This document shows positions 1 to 8,598 of a stretch of 58,149 bases of DNA, in pieces. Position 1 is the stretch's first letter; every line of letters starts with the position of its first letter. The stretch comes from RGIG3528 sp964653855 (lineage in GTDB: Bacteria; Bacillota; Clostridia; Lachnospirales; Lachnospiraceae). The translations under genes and the position numbers were made by a program. Below the pieces are notes generated by a model that was given only the letters and a program-made list of their open reading frames with translations, made no database searches and was not told the origin of the DNA. The stretch lies in contig CAZZFV010000009.1 in NCBI GenBank assembly GCA_964653855.1, forward strand, positions 1 through 58,149, read 5' to 3'.

Positions 1-58
1 GATTTATTTCCGCTTTGGTAAGCAACGTTTCCGTCTTATTCTTTTGTTCTTCCGGCAT
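1..58 (-). CDS. 5' end of an unidentified gene overlapping the nucleotidyltransferase
   Basis: An ATG at 58-56 opens a frame that runs off the window edge and begins MPEEQKNKTETLLTKAEIN. It overlaps the last 23 bases of the upstream nucleotidyltransferase, which suggests translational coupling. Genes coupled downstream of such minimal nucleotidyltransferases often encode a HEPN-domain partner, but too little protein is visible to assign it. The N-terminus is charged, with no signal peptide. Confidence 0.4.
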   Translation of the reverse strand, partial: MPEEQKNKTETLLTKAEIN

Positions 59-368
59 ATACAGTCACCCCCGTTTTGTCTATTTCGGATTGTAATCTTT
101 CATCGGTATCAAAATTTGTCCATAAATCATAAGCAAAATTAAGCGGCTTATTTATGAGTTTCGGAACTTTTTCGGAAAGAACAACATAAAGATCGACATC
201 ACTTCCGATATGACACTTTTGCGTTACGGAAGATCCAAATATAATTATCTTCTCAACCGCCTCTTTTTGAGAAAGTTCGTCTATCAATTCTTTGATTTTC
301 TTTTGCTGAATCGGATATATCTTATCACAATTTAAGAATCCGTTCGGAATACACACTTTATATGTCAT
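36..368 (-). CDS. Minimal nucleotidyltransferase (MNT family)
   Basis: The 110-residue protein has the polymerase-beta-fold signature GS-x10-DVD: FGSS near residue 44 followed by SDVDLYVVL. This is the nucleotide- and metal-binding core of minimal nucleotidyltransferases. Family members transfer AMP or another NMP to a protein or small molecule, and many are antitoxins that modify a HEPN toxin encoded next to them. The gene ends inside the start of another frame on the same strand, consistent with a two-gene pair, but that partner is cut off by the window edge. The length matches stand-alone MNT proteins. The enzyme class is clear; the toxin-antitoxin role is inference. Confidence 0.8.
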   Translation of the reverse strand: MTYKVCIPNGFLNCDKIYPIQQKKIKELIDELSQKEAVEKIIIFGSSVTQKCHIGSDVDLYVVLSEKVPKLINKPLNFAYDLWTNFDTDERLQSEIDKTGVTVYAGRTKE

Positions 369-423
369 AAACGCATTCTCCTTTTATGCTCGATTTCAAC
401 TTATAAATCTACGCCACAAAAAA

Positions 424-772
424 TGGACCTGAGGGGAGTCGAACCCCTGTCCGAAAACCCATCCGCCACAGCTTCTTCCATCACAGTCGGCTATCTTGCA
501 TAACGCATTTCCCTTTTACTTGAGCAAGCAGACGCGCTCAAGTAATCGGTAGCTTCATGATACGCCCGCGCGGGCAAAGCTTACCGCGTGTCGTTTCCCA
601 CAAGTTTGACGCCGGTATCCGAATGTGTGGGTGCACACGGGCCGACGCGCTGCCCTTAGGCTGCGAGTGCTAAATTATCGTTAGCGTTTATTTTTTTTGG
701 TGTTTTAACGTGGCTCGCCTCCACGGATGGCTACCATAGTTTCAAAGCCCCCGTCGAAACCGGAACAGGCCC
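424..772 (-). ncRNA. ssrA: tmRNA (ssrA)
   Basis: The 5' end (GGGCCTG at 772-766) pairs with the 3' end (CAGGTCC) to form a seven-pair acceptor stem with one G-U pair, and a T-arm GGACAGGGGTTCGACTCCCC precedes the 3' end. The discriminator base is at 424 and CCA is not encoded. An internal frame at 685-656 encodes a tag ending ANDNLALAA followed by TAA, the classic LAA-type degradation signal. tmRNA with SmpB rescues stalled ribosomes and tags the nascent chain for proteolysis. SmpB and RNase R, its functional partners, are encoded just upstream on the same strand. The exact resume codon is not certain. Confidence 0.96.
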
Positions 773-781
773 TTGAAAGTG

Positions 782-1876
782 TCATTCCTTAAATACCCAG
801 GCTCTTTGAATCCTGAAGCTTATAAAGAACAAACATGTATCTACCATAATCTTGCAAATTGTTTTAAGCACACTTCCCGCACCGAAAAGTTCGGAAAGAA
901 GCGACACGCATACCGCAGAAACGGTAAGCTGCACAATCACAAGAAAATAATATTTGAAAACAGAATATCTGGCGTTTGATTTAAATACGACATGCCGGTT
1001 CATTTTGTAATTGAATCCCGAAGAAATTGCCCTCGAAAAAAATGTCGAATAAAAAACAATAAGCCAGTCGGCGGAAAATTCACGGCCGAACAAACTAAAT
1101 CCCGTGCTTACTATATTACCGAATAAGACGGAAAGCAAGAAAAAAATTAAAATATCTATTACCGACGATAATCCCGACGAAAAAACATACTTAAAAATTA
1201 TCTTATATATTTTAAACGAATCCTTAACGGGATGAAAATGCGACGTGGAATTTTCTTTATCCTCATAAATCGTTTTGATTTTGACTTCCGTGAAAGGCAC
1301 GTGCCTGTCTTTCATTTCGAGCAGCATGTTTGTTTCATACTCAAACCGCTCGCCCGAAATTTCCGTCATAATTTGAAGGTATTTAAGAGGAATCGCACGC
1401 AATCCCGTTTGCGTGTCCGTAATTTTTATTCCGCAAAAAAGTCTGAAAACAAATCTTGTTATGTTGTTTCCCGCTTTTGATTTCCAAGGAATGTCTTTCC
1501 CGGAAAAATCCCTTACCCCGAGCACAACATTTTCAGTCGTTAACATTTCTTCTGCGCATGCCGCAATATCTATGGCATCATGCTGATTGTCACCGTCAAC
1601 CGTCACAACGCCGCGAAGTCCGCGGAGATTTTCAAGGCACCACGAAAAAGCGGTTTTAAGCGCCCTTCCTTTGCCTTTGTTGCATTCATGATTAAGTACG
1701 GTTACGTCCGGGTATTTTTGAATTTCGTCAAAATAAACCAGATGACTCTCGTCGCTTCCGTCATTTACAACCACTATATTTTTAAATCCGAGTTTTTTGC
1801 ATCCCGAAACAACCGTAACCAGCCTTTCATCCGGATTCAATGACGGGAGTACAATCGCTACGTCTGTAAGCCCCAT
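782..1876 (-). CDS. GT2 glycosyltransferase fused to a GtrA-like membrane domain
   Basis: Residues 1-220 form a GT-A family 2 glycosyltransferase of the polyprenyl-phosphate hexose synthase type: the N-terminus DVAIVLPSLNPDERL, then VVNDGSD and the catalytic-site VTVDGDNQHD. Residues 225-364 hold about four membrane segments resembling GtrA flippase-like proteins. The likely role is to load a sugar on polyprenyl phosphate and help present it at the outer face for cell-envelope glycosylation. It lies between smpB and the tmRNA, ending 9 bases before the tmRNA 5' end, so it may be cotranscribed with both. Substrate sugar and acceptor cannot be told from sequence. Confidence 0.85.
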   Translation of the reverse strand: MGLTDVAIVLPSLNPDERLVTVVSGCKKLGFKNIVVVNDGSDESHLVYFDEIQKYPDVTVLNHECNKGKGRALKTAFSWCLENLRGLRGVVTVDGDNQHDAIDIAACAEEMLTTENVVLGVRDFSGKDIPWKSKAGNNITRFVFRLFCGIKITDTQTGLRAIPLKYLQIMTEISGERFEYETNMLLEMKDRHVPFTEVKIKTIYEDKENSTSHFHPVKDSFKIYKIIFKYVFSSGLSSVIDILIFFLLSVLFGNIVSTGFSLFGREFSADWLIVFYSTFFSRAISSGFNYKMNRHVVFKSNARYSVFKYYFLVIVQLTVSAVCVSLLSELFGAGSVLKTICKIMVDTCLFFISFRIQRAWVFKE

Positions 1877-1883
1877 AAAAAAG

Positions 1884-2348
1884 TCACACTCTCATTTTGA
1901 AATTTCTCTCAAGATCCCGATTCAACGTCTTCTTTGCGATTGTATCGCGCTTATCGTAATTCTTTTTGCCTCGTGCAAGTCCTATCTGAACTTTCACAAG
2001 TCCGTCCTTCACGTATACTTCGAGCGGCACAAGCGTATAGCCTTTTTCTTTGATTTGTGCCTCAAGCTTATTTATTTCGCTTCTGTGAAGAAGGAGCTTT
2101 TTGGGGCGGAGCGGGTCTTTATTAAAAATATTCCCGTGATCGTAAGGCGTAATATGCATTCCGTATACATACACCTCTCGCCCGTCTATTCTGACAAAAG
2201 CTTCCTTAACGGAAACCTTTCCCTGTCTCACGGATTTTACTTCCGTCCCGAACAGTTCGACGCCCGCCTCGTATTTTTCTTCTATAAAATAATCAAAGTA
2301 TGCTTTTTTGTTGTTTGCACATAACTTAAAAGCTTTTCTTTCATCCAT
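1884..2348 (-). CDS. smpB: SmpB, tmRNA-binding protein
   Basis: The 154-residue protein has the SmpB fold landmarks: an N-terminal NKKAYFDYFIEEKYEAGVEL segment, GTEVKSVRQGK and a basic C-terminal tail. SmpB binds the tRNA-like domain of tmRNA and delivers it to stalled ribosomes. Its ATG follows directly after the RNase R stop codon, so the two are translationally coupled, and the tmRNA lies about 1.1 kb downstream. The length is normal for the family. Confidence 0.97.
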   Translation of the reverse strand: MDERKAFKLCANNKKAYFDYFIEEKYEAGVELFGTEVKSVRQGKVSVKEAFVRIDGREVYVYGMHITPYDHGNIFNKDPLRPKKLLLHRSEINKLEAQIKEKGYTLVPLEVYVKDGLVKVQIGLARGKKNYDKRDTIAKKTLNRDLERNFKMRV

Positions 2349-4469
2349 TTAAGATTCTTCTCCTTTGATAAGCGATAAATAACGCTTTTCCCCGATTATC
2401 TTAAAATCAATTGTTTTTGTGAGCTTATCCGCCGCAATGACTTCAATATAAACCTTTTGCCCGAGCGAAAAGGTTTTGTGCTTCTTTTCGCCGATCAGCA
2501 TCATATGTTCCGCATCGAATATATAAAAATCGTCCTTTAAGGACGCAAGGTTTACAAGTCCTTCTACCGTATTTTCGAGTTCGACGTATATTCCCCAATT
2601 CGTAACACCGGAAATTACGCCCGTGAAGGCTTCTCCAACATGCCCTTCCATGTATTCGATGTGCTTTAAGCGAACAATTTCGCGCTCGGCGCTTTCCGCA
2701 TTTCTTTCGGCCGCACTTGAATGCTTTGCCACGTCTTCCAATATTTCATTATAATGTATTTTACGTGTCTCATCAAGACAACCATTCAAATTTTCCTTTA
2801 TGATTCGGTGGATTTGCAAATCCGGATAACGCCTTATGGGACTCGTAAAATGACAATAATATTTGCATGCGAGTCCGAAGTGTCCGAGGCACTCGGTTTC
2901 ATACTTTGCCTGCTTTAGGGATCTTAAAGTAAGCCTTGAAATTAACGCTTCTTCTTCTTTTCCCTTGATGCACGAAAGCATTTTTTGAATTTCTTTCGGA
3001 TGTATTTTTGTTTTGTCGCCTTTTAAATTAACGCCGAAATTTTTTACAAAAATCGCAAGCTTCGTCATTTTTTCTGCATCGGGTGTTTCGTGCGTACGAT
3101 AAAGAAAAGGAATTTCCTGCCAGAAATAATCTTCCGCCACCGTCTCGTTTGCCGCAAGCATAAAGTCTTCGATTATCTTTGAAGCAGCATTTCTTGTGAC
3201 AACGGATATGTTTACCGGAAAATCGTTATCGTCAAGCGTGACCGCACTTTCCGCCATGTCAAAATCGATTGCGCCGCGTTTTTGCCTGTTTAAGCGGAGC
3301 AAATCCGACAATTCCTTCATGTTTAAGAACATTTCAATTAAGTCGCCGTACTCTTTTCTTAAAGCTTTTTTCTTTGTTCCGGAAGATACTTCATCAAATG
3401 TACTGTTTTCCGACGCACCTATTTTATTTACCGTATTATTTTCTTTTTCGTTTCCGTCAGAAAACGTTTCGATAATATCCGTCACTTCGTCGTATGTCAT
3501 TCTTCTTGTGACATTTATTACCGTTTCGTCGATCTTGTGATAAGTGAGTTCTCCGTTCTTGTCAAAATTCATTATGCAGGATAACGTAAGCCTGTCTTTC
3601 CCGGCATTAAGAGAGCAAATTCCGTTAGAAAGCTTTTCCGGCAACATCGGAATAACCTTGTTTATAAGATAGACGCTTGTGCCCCTTGTGCGGGCGCTTA
3701 TATCAAGTGCAGAGTCTTCCGTGACATAATGGGACACATCCGCGATATGCACGGATAAAACATAACCGTTCTCGGTTTTTGCGACACTTACGGCATCGTC
3801 AAGATCCTTAGCGTCTGCGCCGTCAATCGTGACAACGGTTTCGTCTCTCAAATCAAGGCGTCCCTTTATATCGCTTTCCGTAACCGTATCCCGTATACCT
3901 GCCGCCTCATCGATCACTTCCATCGAAAATTCGGGGTAAATATTGAATGCGAGAAGTGTAGCACGCAAATCCGTATGCGGGTCACATGCATCTCCCAATA
4001 TTTCCGTTATTCTTCCTTCCGGCTTTTTTTTGTTGTTTCCGTACGAAGTAATCCTTACATTTACCTTTTGTCCCGTTTCAGCGCCTTTTGTATGCTCTTT
4101 TTGAATATATATGTCTTCTTCAAAGCGCTTGTCGTCGGGCGTCACAAATCCGAAATTTTTGCTTTTCGTAAAAGTGCCGATTAAGAAACACGTGTTTCTC
4201 TTTACTATCTTTTCGATTTCGCCTTCGGCCTTTTTCCCGGCAAAACTCTCTTCCGTAACTTTTACCGTGCATTCGTCGTTATCCCATGCGTCATTTTTCT
4301 TTGATGCGGGAATAAATATTTCTTCTGCGGTATCCGTGTTTTCATCCGAAACTTCCAAAAAGCCGTAGCCTTTTTTTGTTGCCCTGAAAACGCCCGTAAC
4401 ACGCCTCAACTCCGTATTTTCTTTTACTTCTTTCTTAGATTTTTTTTCTTTTATCTTATACTTTTTCAT
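2349..4469 (-). CDS. rnr: Ribonuclease R
   Basis: The 706-residue protein has the RNase II/R layout: two N-terminal cold-shock-like OB folds, an RNB catalytic domain starting near residue 180 with the Mg-binding DGADAKDLDDAVSV motif, and a C-terminal S1 RNA-binding domain (GVISGVTNWGIYVEL). It is a 3'-to-5' exoribonuclease that degrades structured RNA, including the faulty mRNAs released by trans-translation. It abuts smpB, the common Firmicutes order secG-rnr-smpB-ssrA. A Lys/Glu/Asn-rich insertion of about 25 residues (around residues 335-360) lies inside the RNB region. The Lys-rich N-terminus (MKKYKIKEKKSKK) is typical. Confidence 0.96.
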   Translation of the reverse strand: MKKYKIKEKKSKKEVKENTELRRVTGVFRATKKGYGFLEVSDENTDTAEEIFIPASKKNDAWDNDECTVKVTEESFAGKKAEGEIEKIVKRNTCFLIGTFTKSKNFGFVTPDDKRFEEDIYIQKEHTKGAETGQKVNVRITSYGNNKKKPEGRITEILGDACDPHTDLRATLLAFNIYPEFSMEVIDEAAGIRDTVTESDIKGRLDLRDETVVTIDGADAKDLDDAVSVAKTENGYVLSVHIADVSHYVTEDSALDISARTRGTSVYLINKVIPMLPEKLSNGICSLNAGKDRLTLSCIMNFDKNGELTYHKIDETVINVTRRMTYDEVTDIIETFSDGNEKENNTVNKIGASENSTFDEVSSGTKKKALRKEYGDLIEMFLNMKELSDLLRLNRQKRGAIDFDMAESAVTLDDNDFPVNISVVTRNAASKIIEDFMLAANETVAEDYFWQEIPFLYRTHETPDAEKMTKLAIFVKNFGVNLKGDKTKIHPKEIQKMLSCIKGKEEEALISRLTLRSLKQAKYETECLGHFGLACKYYCHFTSPIRRYPDLQIHRIIKENLNGCLDETRKIHYNEILEDVAKHSSAAERNAESAEREIVRLKHIEYMEGHVGEAFTGVISGVTNWGIYVELENTVEGLVNLASLKDDFYIFDAEHMMLIGEKKHKTFSLGQKVYIEVIAADKLTKTIDFKIIGEKRYLSLIKGEES

Positions 4470-4483
4470 AAAACTTCCTTATA

Positions 4484-4518
4484 AAACAAAAAGGGCATGC
4501 ACTTACGCGCACGCCCTT
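4484..4518 (-). terminator. Rho-independent terminator after secG
   Basis: On the minus strand AAGGGCGTGC and GCATGCCCTT form a GC-rich stem followed by TTTTTGTTTT. It lies between the secG stop and the rnr start, so it would reduce or end transcription from the secG promoter before rnr. Confidence 0.7.
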
Positions 4519-4532
4519 ATGTAATCACAAAA

Positions 4533-4775
4533 TTACCAAATCTTAAGGTTAAGAACGATGGAAATAAGGAAAAATGAAATCGCAAGAACTTTTGTAATCT
4601 TCTCAAGAGTTCCTTCCATGGAACGTCCCTTGTTCTTTCCCCAGTATGTTTCGGCCATACCGCTGATGGAACCCGAAAGACCTTCCGATTTGCTTTCCTG
4701 TCCAAGAACTACCACAATAAGAGCGAGACTTATGAGCACATATAAAATTGTGATAACGATCTTTAAAACTGCCAT
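4533..4775 (-). CDS. secG: SecG, preprotein translocase subunit
   Basis: The 80-residue protein has two membrane segments (MAVLKIVITILYVLISLALI and a C-terminal one near residues 58-76) joined by a loop containing GLSGSI, as in SecG. It is the accessory subunit of the SecYEG channel. The start at 4775 was chosen because GGAGGTG lies 6 bases upstream; a longer frame exists but its start has no such site. It heads the rnr-smpB-tmRNA group. Confidence 0.9.
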   Translation of the reverse strand: MAVLKIVITILYVLISLALIVVVLGQESKSEGLSGSISGMAETYWGKNKGRSMEGTLEKITKVLAISFFLISIVLNLKIW

Positions 4776-4858
4776 CTTAAACACCTCCAAACGCGAGAGA
4801 TTTTTATTGACTGCGAGCATCCCTCGCACAAGTCATGCATAAACACGACACCTAAAGC

Positions 4859-4887
4859 ATTATACAGAAGATTTGAAGCTTTGTAAA
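4859..4887 (-). promoter_or_regulatory. Sigma-A promoter of secG
   Basis: TTTACA at 4887-4882, a 17-base spacer and a perfect TATAAT at 4864-4859 read toward secG. The leader that follows contains a short hairpin, TGCGAG-GGATG-CTCGCA at 4828-4812, about 40 bases before the start codon; its role is unknown. Confidence 0.7.
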
Positions 4888-4925
4888 GTATAAATTTTTT
4901 ATTTTTTATGTTCAAATCAAAAAGC

Positions 4926-6458
4926 TTACTTCTTTATAAGCAAAGATTCGGCTGTCATTTCTGCGGGTTTTTCAAGTCCCATCATGTCGATCATTGTGGG
5001 AATGATATTTGCGAGGCATCCGCCTTCCTTAAGCTTATATGCGGGATCGGCATTTACGATTATAAAAGGAACCGGATTTGTCGTATGTGCCGTAAAAGGC
5101 TCACCCGTCTCATAGTCGATAAGCTGCTCGGCATTTCCGTGATCGGCGCAAACAAACATCTGTCCGTTTACTTCCTTGATCGCGTCAACTGCCTTTCCGA
5201 GACACTCGTCAACCGTTTCTATTGCCTTGATTGCCGCTTTCATGATGCCTGTGTGACCTACCATGTCGGGATTTGCAAAATTGCATATGATAACATCGTA
5301 TTTGCCGGATCTTATTGCCTTGCAAAGATTATCGCAAACTGCGGGAGCGCTCATCTCGGGCTGCATGTCAAACGTCGCAACTTTCGGAGAATCGACAAGT
5401 ATCCTGTCCTCCCCTTCAAATTGCTTTTCTTCACCGCCGTTAAAGAAGAACGTAACGTGAGCATATTTTTGAGTTTCGGCGAGTCTCAACTGCTTTAAGC
5501 CTTTCTTCGACAAAAACTCACCGAATGTGTTTGTAAGCTGTTCGGGGGGATATGCCACAAGAACGTTCGGCATTGTTGCGTCGTATTGTGTCATGCATAC
5601 GTATGTAAGCGGGAAGAAGCCGTTTTTCCTTGTAAAGCCCTTGAAATCGGGATCAACAAAAGCTCTCGTTATCTGACGTGCGCGGTCGGGACGGAAGTTA
5701 AAGAATATAACGCTGTCGTTTGCTTTTACCGTGCCGTTTTCATCTACAACCGTAGGAAGCATAAACTCATCCGTCTTACCGTTTGCGTAAGAATTTTTGA
5801 TTGCTTCTACAGGATCCGATTCTTTAACGCCTTCACCGTATACGATTGCGGAATATGCCTTTTCCACACGATCCCAGGCGTTATCTCTGTCCATTGCGTA
5901 AAAACGTCCGGATATCGTCGCAACGCTTCCGACACCGATTTCGTTTATCTTTTTCACAAGCTCTTCCATATCTCCCGCAGCAGATGCCGGAGGAACATCA
6001 CGTCCGTCAAGAAAAGCATGAATGTATACTTTTTTTACGTCATAAAGCTTTGCCATCTTCAAAAGTCCGTAAAGATGCTCGATATGGCTGTGAACGCCGC
6101 CGGGAGAAACAAGTCCCATAAAGTGAATTGCGGCATCATTTTTCTTTGCGTCTTCAAAAGCCTTGACAAGTGCCTTGTTTTTAAAGAATACGCCGTCTTC
6201 GATGTCCTTGGTGATTCTTACAAGCATTTGATAAACTATTCTGCCGGCGCCCATGTTTGTGTGACCGACTTCGGAGTTACCCATTTGTCCGTCGGGAAGT
6301 CCGACGTAACGTCCCGATGCCTGGCCTTTTACGAAAGGACATTCCTTCATAAGCTTGTCCATTACGGGAGTATTTGCCTGTGCAACGGCGTTTCCTTCGA
6401 CTCTGTCATTAAGTCCGTATCCGTCAAGAATCAACAAGACGGTAGGTTTTTTTGTCAT
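4926..6458 (-). CDS. gpmI: 2,3-bisphosphoglycerate-independent phosphoglycerate mutase
   Basis: This 510-residue enzyme interconverts 3- and 2-phosphoglycerate in glycolysis. The metal-binding LILDGYGL (Asp12) and the phosphoserine motif GNSEVGH (Ser62) are present, and the late metal site ADHGNAE is near the C-terminus. The start at 6458 is supported by GGAGAAAAACT immediately upstream; a longer in-frame extension lacks a site and runs back into tpiA. It is the last gene of the gap-pgk-tpiA-gpmI run. Length and motifs are those of the Mn-dependent family. Confidence 0.97.
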   Translation of the reverse strand: MTKKPTVLLILDGYGLNDRVEGNAVAQANTPVMDKLMKECPFVKGQASGRYVGLPDGQMGNSEVGHTNMGAGRIVYQMLVRITKDIEDGVFFKNKALVKAFEDAKKNDAAIHFMGLVSPGGVHSHIEHLYGLLKMAKLYDVKKVYIHAFLDGRDVPPASAAGDMEELVKKINEIGVGSVATISGRFYAMDRDNAWDRVEKAYSAIVYGEGVKESDPVEAIKNSYANGKTDEFMLPTVVDENGTVKANDSVIFFNFRPDRARQITRAFVDPDFKGFTRKNGFFPLTYVCMTQYDATMPNVLVAYPPEQLTNTFGEFLSKKGLKQLRLAETQKYAHVTFFFNGGEEKQFEGEDRILVDSPKVATFDMQPEMSAPAVCDNLCKAIRSGKYDVIICNFANPDMVGHTGIMKAAIKAIETVDECLGKAVDAIKEVNGQMFVCADHGNAEQLIDYETGEPFTAHTTNPVPFIIVNADPAYKLKEGGCLANIIPTMIDMMGLEKPAEMTAESLLIKK

Positions 6459-6473
6459 AGTTTTTCTCCTTTT

Positions 6474-6504
6474 CGAAAAAACAACCGTGAGTTTCCCCAC
6501 GGTT
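6474..6504 (-). terminator. Terminator between tpiA and gpmI
   Basis: The minus strand reads AACCGTG-GGGAAACT-CACGGTT followed by GTTTTTT. It sits in the 52-base gap after tpiA, so gpmI would be transcribed by read-through or a separate weak promoter. Confidence 0.7.
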
Positions 6505-6510
6505 ATTTCA

Positions 6511-7260
6511 CTATTTATTGTAGCAAACAATCTTGCCGAAATCAGCCTTAAGAGAAGCACCGCCGACGAGTCCGCCGTCAATGTCCTTTTCCTTAAAGAG
6601 CTCTGCGGCATTTCCGGCATTTACCGAACCGCCGTATTGAATACGAACGCTCTCGGCCGTTGCGTCATCATACATTTCCTTAATGCATGCGCGAATTCCG
6701 CCGCAAACTTCTTCGGCCTGTGCCGTAGTGGCTGTTTTGCCCGTGCCGATTGCCCAAATGGGCTCGTATGCGATAACGATTTTTGCGACATCATCCGCAG
6801 AAACGCCGTTCAAATCCGACTTAATCTGGGTTCTGATGAAATCCATCGTGATTCCCATTTCGCGCTGCTCGAGAGTCTCTCCGCAGCAAAGAATGGGTGT
6901 AATTCCGGATTCGATAGCCTTCTTAACCTTTTTATTGAGAAGCACGTCGTCCTCTTTAAAATACTCTCTTCTCTCGGAATGACCGATTATTACGTATTCA
7001 ACTCCCGCATCCTTAAGCATTGCGGCGGAAATTTCACCCGTAAACGCACCCTTTTCCTCAAAATACATGTTTTCGGCACCAACCTTAACATTAGAACCTT
7101 TAAGAGCATTTACAACGGGAACGATATCGATTGCCGGAACGCAATATACGACGTCGACATCATCGTTTTTTACAAGATCTTTAAGTGTTTCGCAAAGAGC
7201 AACCGCCTCAGTGGGAGTCATGTTCATTTTCCAGTTGCCCGCAATAATTTTTTTACGCAT
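6511..7260 (-). CDS. tpiA: Triose-phosphate isomerase
   Basis: The 249-residue protein has the full active site: GNWKMN (Lys11), GHSERR (His94) and YEPIWAIGTG (Glu166), plus the C-terminal phosphate-binding GGSVN and GGLVGGASL. It interconverts dihydroxyacetone phosphate and glyceraldehyde 3-phosphate. It lies 14 bases after pgk in the glycolytic run and is the normal length. Confidence 0.98.
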   Translation of the reverse strand: MRKKIIAGNWKMNMTPTEAVALCETLKDLVKNDDVDVVYCVPAIDIVPVVNALKGSNVKVGAENMYFEEKGAFTGEISAAMLKDAGVEYVIIGHSERREYFKEDDVLLNKKVKKAIESGITPILCCGETLEQREMGITMDFIRTQIKSDLNGVSADDVAKIVIAYEPIWAIGTGKTATTAQAEEVCGGIRACIKEMYDDATAESVRIQYGGSVNAGNAAELFKEKDIDGGLVGGASLKADFGKIVCYNK

Positions 7261-7274
7261 ATCGTGCCTCCGAT

Positions 7275-8498
7275 TTATTTGTCGTCTGCAGCCATAACGC
7301 CCGGAAGTTCTTTGCCTTCAAGGAATTCAAGCGATGCACCGCCGCCTGTCGAAATATGGCTCATCTTGTCGCCGAGACCCATCTGGTTAACTGCGGCTGC
7401 GGAATCACCGCCTCCGATAATTGTTGTGGCCTTTGATGCGGCAAGAGCTTCGGCTACGGCAAGTGTACCTGCCGCAAGTGTGGGATTTTCGAATACGCCC
7501 ATAGGTCCGTTCCAAACAACCGTCTTTGCCGTTGCAACCGCATCTGCAAAAAGCTTGCGTGTAGCGGGTCCGATATCACATCCTTCGCGATCTGCGGGCA
7601 TCTTATCATATTCATATGTAACGGTTTCAACATCCGCATCGATCGGATTCGGGAATTCGGCTACGGTAACCGAATCGATGGGAAGAAGAATCTTCTTGCC
7701 GTTCTTCTTTGCCTTTTCAAGCATGTCACGGCAATAATCGATCTTTTCGTTGTCAACAAGCGACTTACCGATTTCGTAGCCCTGTGCCTTTAAGAATGTA
7801 TAAGCCATTCCGCCGCCGATGATAAGCGTATCGCACTTATTGAGAAGGTTATCGATAACAGCAAGCTTGTCTGCAACCTTTGCACCGCCGAGTATTGCAA
7901 CAAAAGGTCTTACGGGATTTTCAACGGCATTTCCGAGGAATTCGATTTCCTTTTGCATAAGGTAACCTACGCAGTTGTTTCCGCCCTTTTCCTTGATGAA
8001 CTTTGTAACACCTGCAACGGATGCGTGTGCTCTGTGTGAAGAACCGAAAGCATCGCATACATAATCATCCGCAAGATCGGCAAGTTCCTTTGAAAATGCT
8101 TCACCGTTCTTTGTTTCTTCACTGCCTCTGAAACGTGTATTCTGAAGAAGAACAACGTCTCCTTCCTTCATGTTGTTTACGGCTTTGGTTGCTGCTTCTC
8201 CCGTAACATTGTAATCGGAAACAAACACAACTTCCTTTCCGAGCTTTTCGGAAAGTCTCTTTGCAACGGGTGCAAGGGATTCCTTCTCGTTGGGACCTTC
8301 CTTAACTTTTCCGAGGTGGGAGCAAAGGATTACCTTGCCGCCGTCCTTGATAAGCTTATTGATTGTGGGAAGTGCCGCAACAATACGTGTTTCATCGGTA
8401 ATCTCGCCGTTTTTGAGCGGAACGTTAAAATCACAACGAACAAGGACTCTGCGTCCCTTTACATTGATATCGTCAATTGACTTCTTGTTTAATGCCAT
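7275..8498 (-). CDS. pgk: Phosphoglycerate kinase
   Basis: The 407-residue enzyme transfers phosphate from 1,3-bisphosphoglycerate to ADP. It carries the N-terminal substrate-binding VLVRCDFNVPL, and GGAKVADK and GGGDSAAAV in the nucleotide half. An AGGAGG site precedes the ATG. It follows gap after a strong hairpin terminator, so expression probably combines read-through from gap with its own signal. Confidence 0.98.
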   Translation of the reverse strand: MALNKKSIDDINVKGRRVLVRCDFNVPLKNGEITDETRIVAALPTINKLIKDGGKVILCSHLGKVKEGPNEKESLAPVAKRLSEKLGKEVVFVSDYNVTGEAATKAVNNMKEGDVVLLQNTRFRGSEETKNGEAFSKELADLADDYVCDAFGSSHRAHASVAGVTKFIKEKGGNNCVGYLMQKEIEFLGNAVENPVRPFVAILGGAKVADKLAVIDNLLNKCDTLIIGGGMAYTFLKAQGYEIGKSLVDNEKIDYCRDMLEKAKKNGKKILLPIDSVTVAEFPNPIDADVETVTYEYDKMPADREGCDIGPATRKLFADAVATAKTVVWNGPMGVFENPTLAAGTLAVAEALAASKATTIIGGGDSAAAVNQMGLGDKMSHISTGGGASLEFLEGKELPGVMAADDK

Positions 8499-8532
8499 TT
8501 TATTTTTCCTCCTTTAAAGTTGCATATAAAAC

Positions 8533-8565
8533 CAAAAACGGGTCCGGCCCAAAAGACCGGACCCG
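8533..8565 (-). terminator. Strong hairpin terminator between gap and pgk
   Basis: The minus strand has CGGGTCCGG and CCGGACCCG arms around a 9-base loop followed by TTTTTGGTTTT. The stem is one of the most stable in the window. It probably sets a high ratio of gap mRNA to downstream glycolytic mRNA. Confidence 0.85.
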
Positions 8566-8598
8566 GAATTAGGTCTTTGTTTTGACAATCAAATTATA

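Noticed and set aside
421..450. tRNA gene suggested by the T-arm
   Set aside because: The arm belongs to the tRNA-like domain of tmRNA, whose 5' half is at 772.
5586..6551. Plus-strand frame of about 320 codons over gpmI
   Set aside because: It is antisense to a clear gpmI gene, and the Cys/His/Tyr-rich composition is typical of a shadow frame.
6355..7737. Long plus-strand open frame of about 460 codons across tpiA and pgk
   Set aside because: It lies antisense to three highly conserved glycolytic genes, has Ser/Ala-rich shadow composition and no ribosome binding site or family match.
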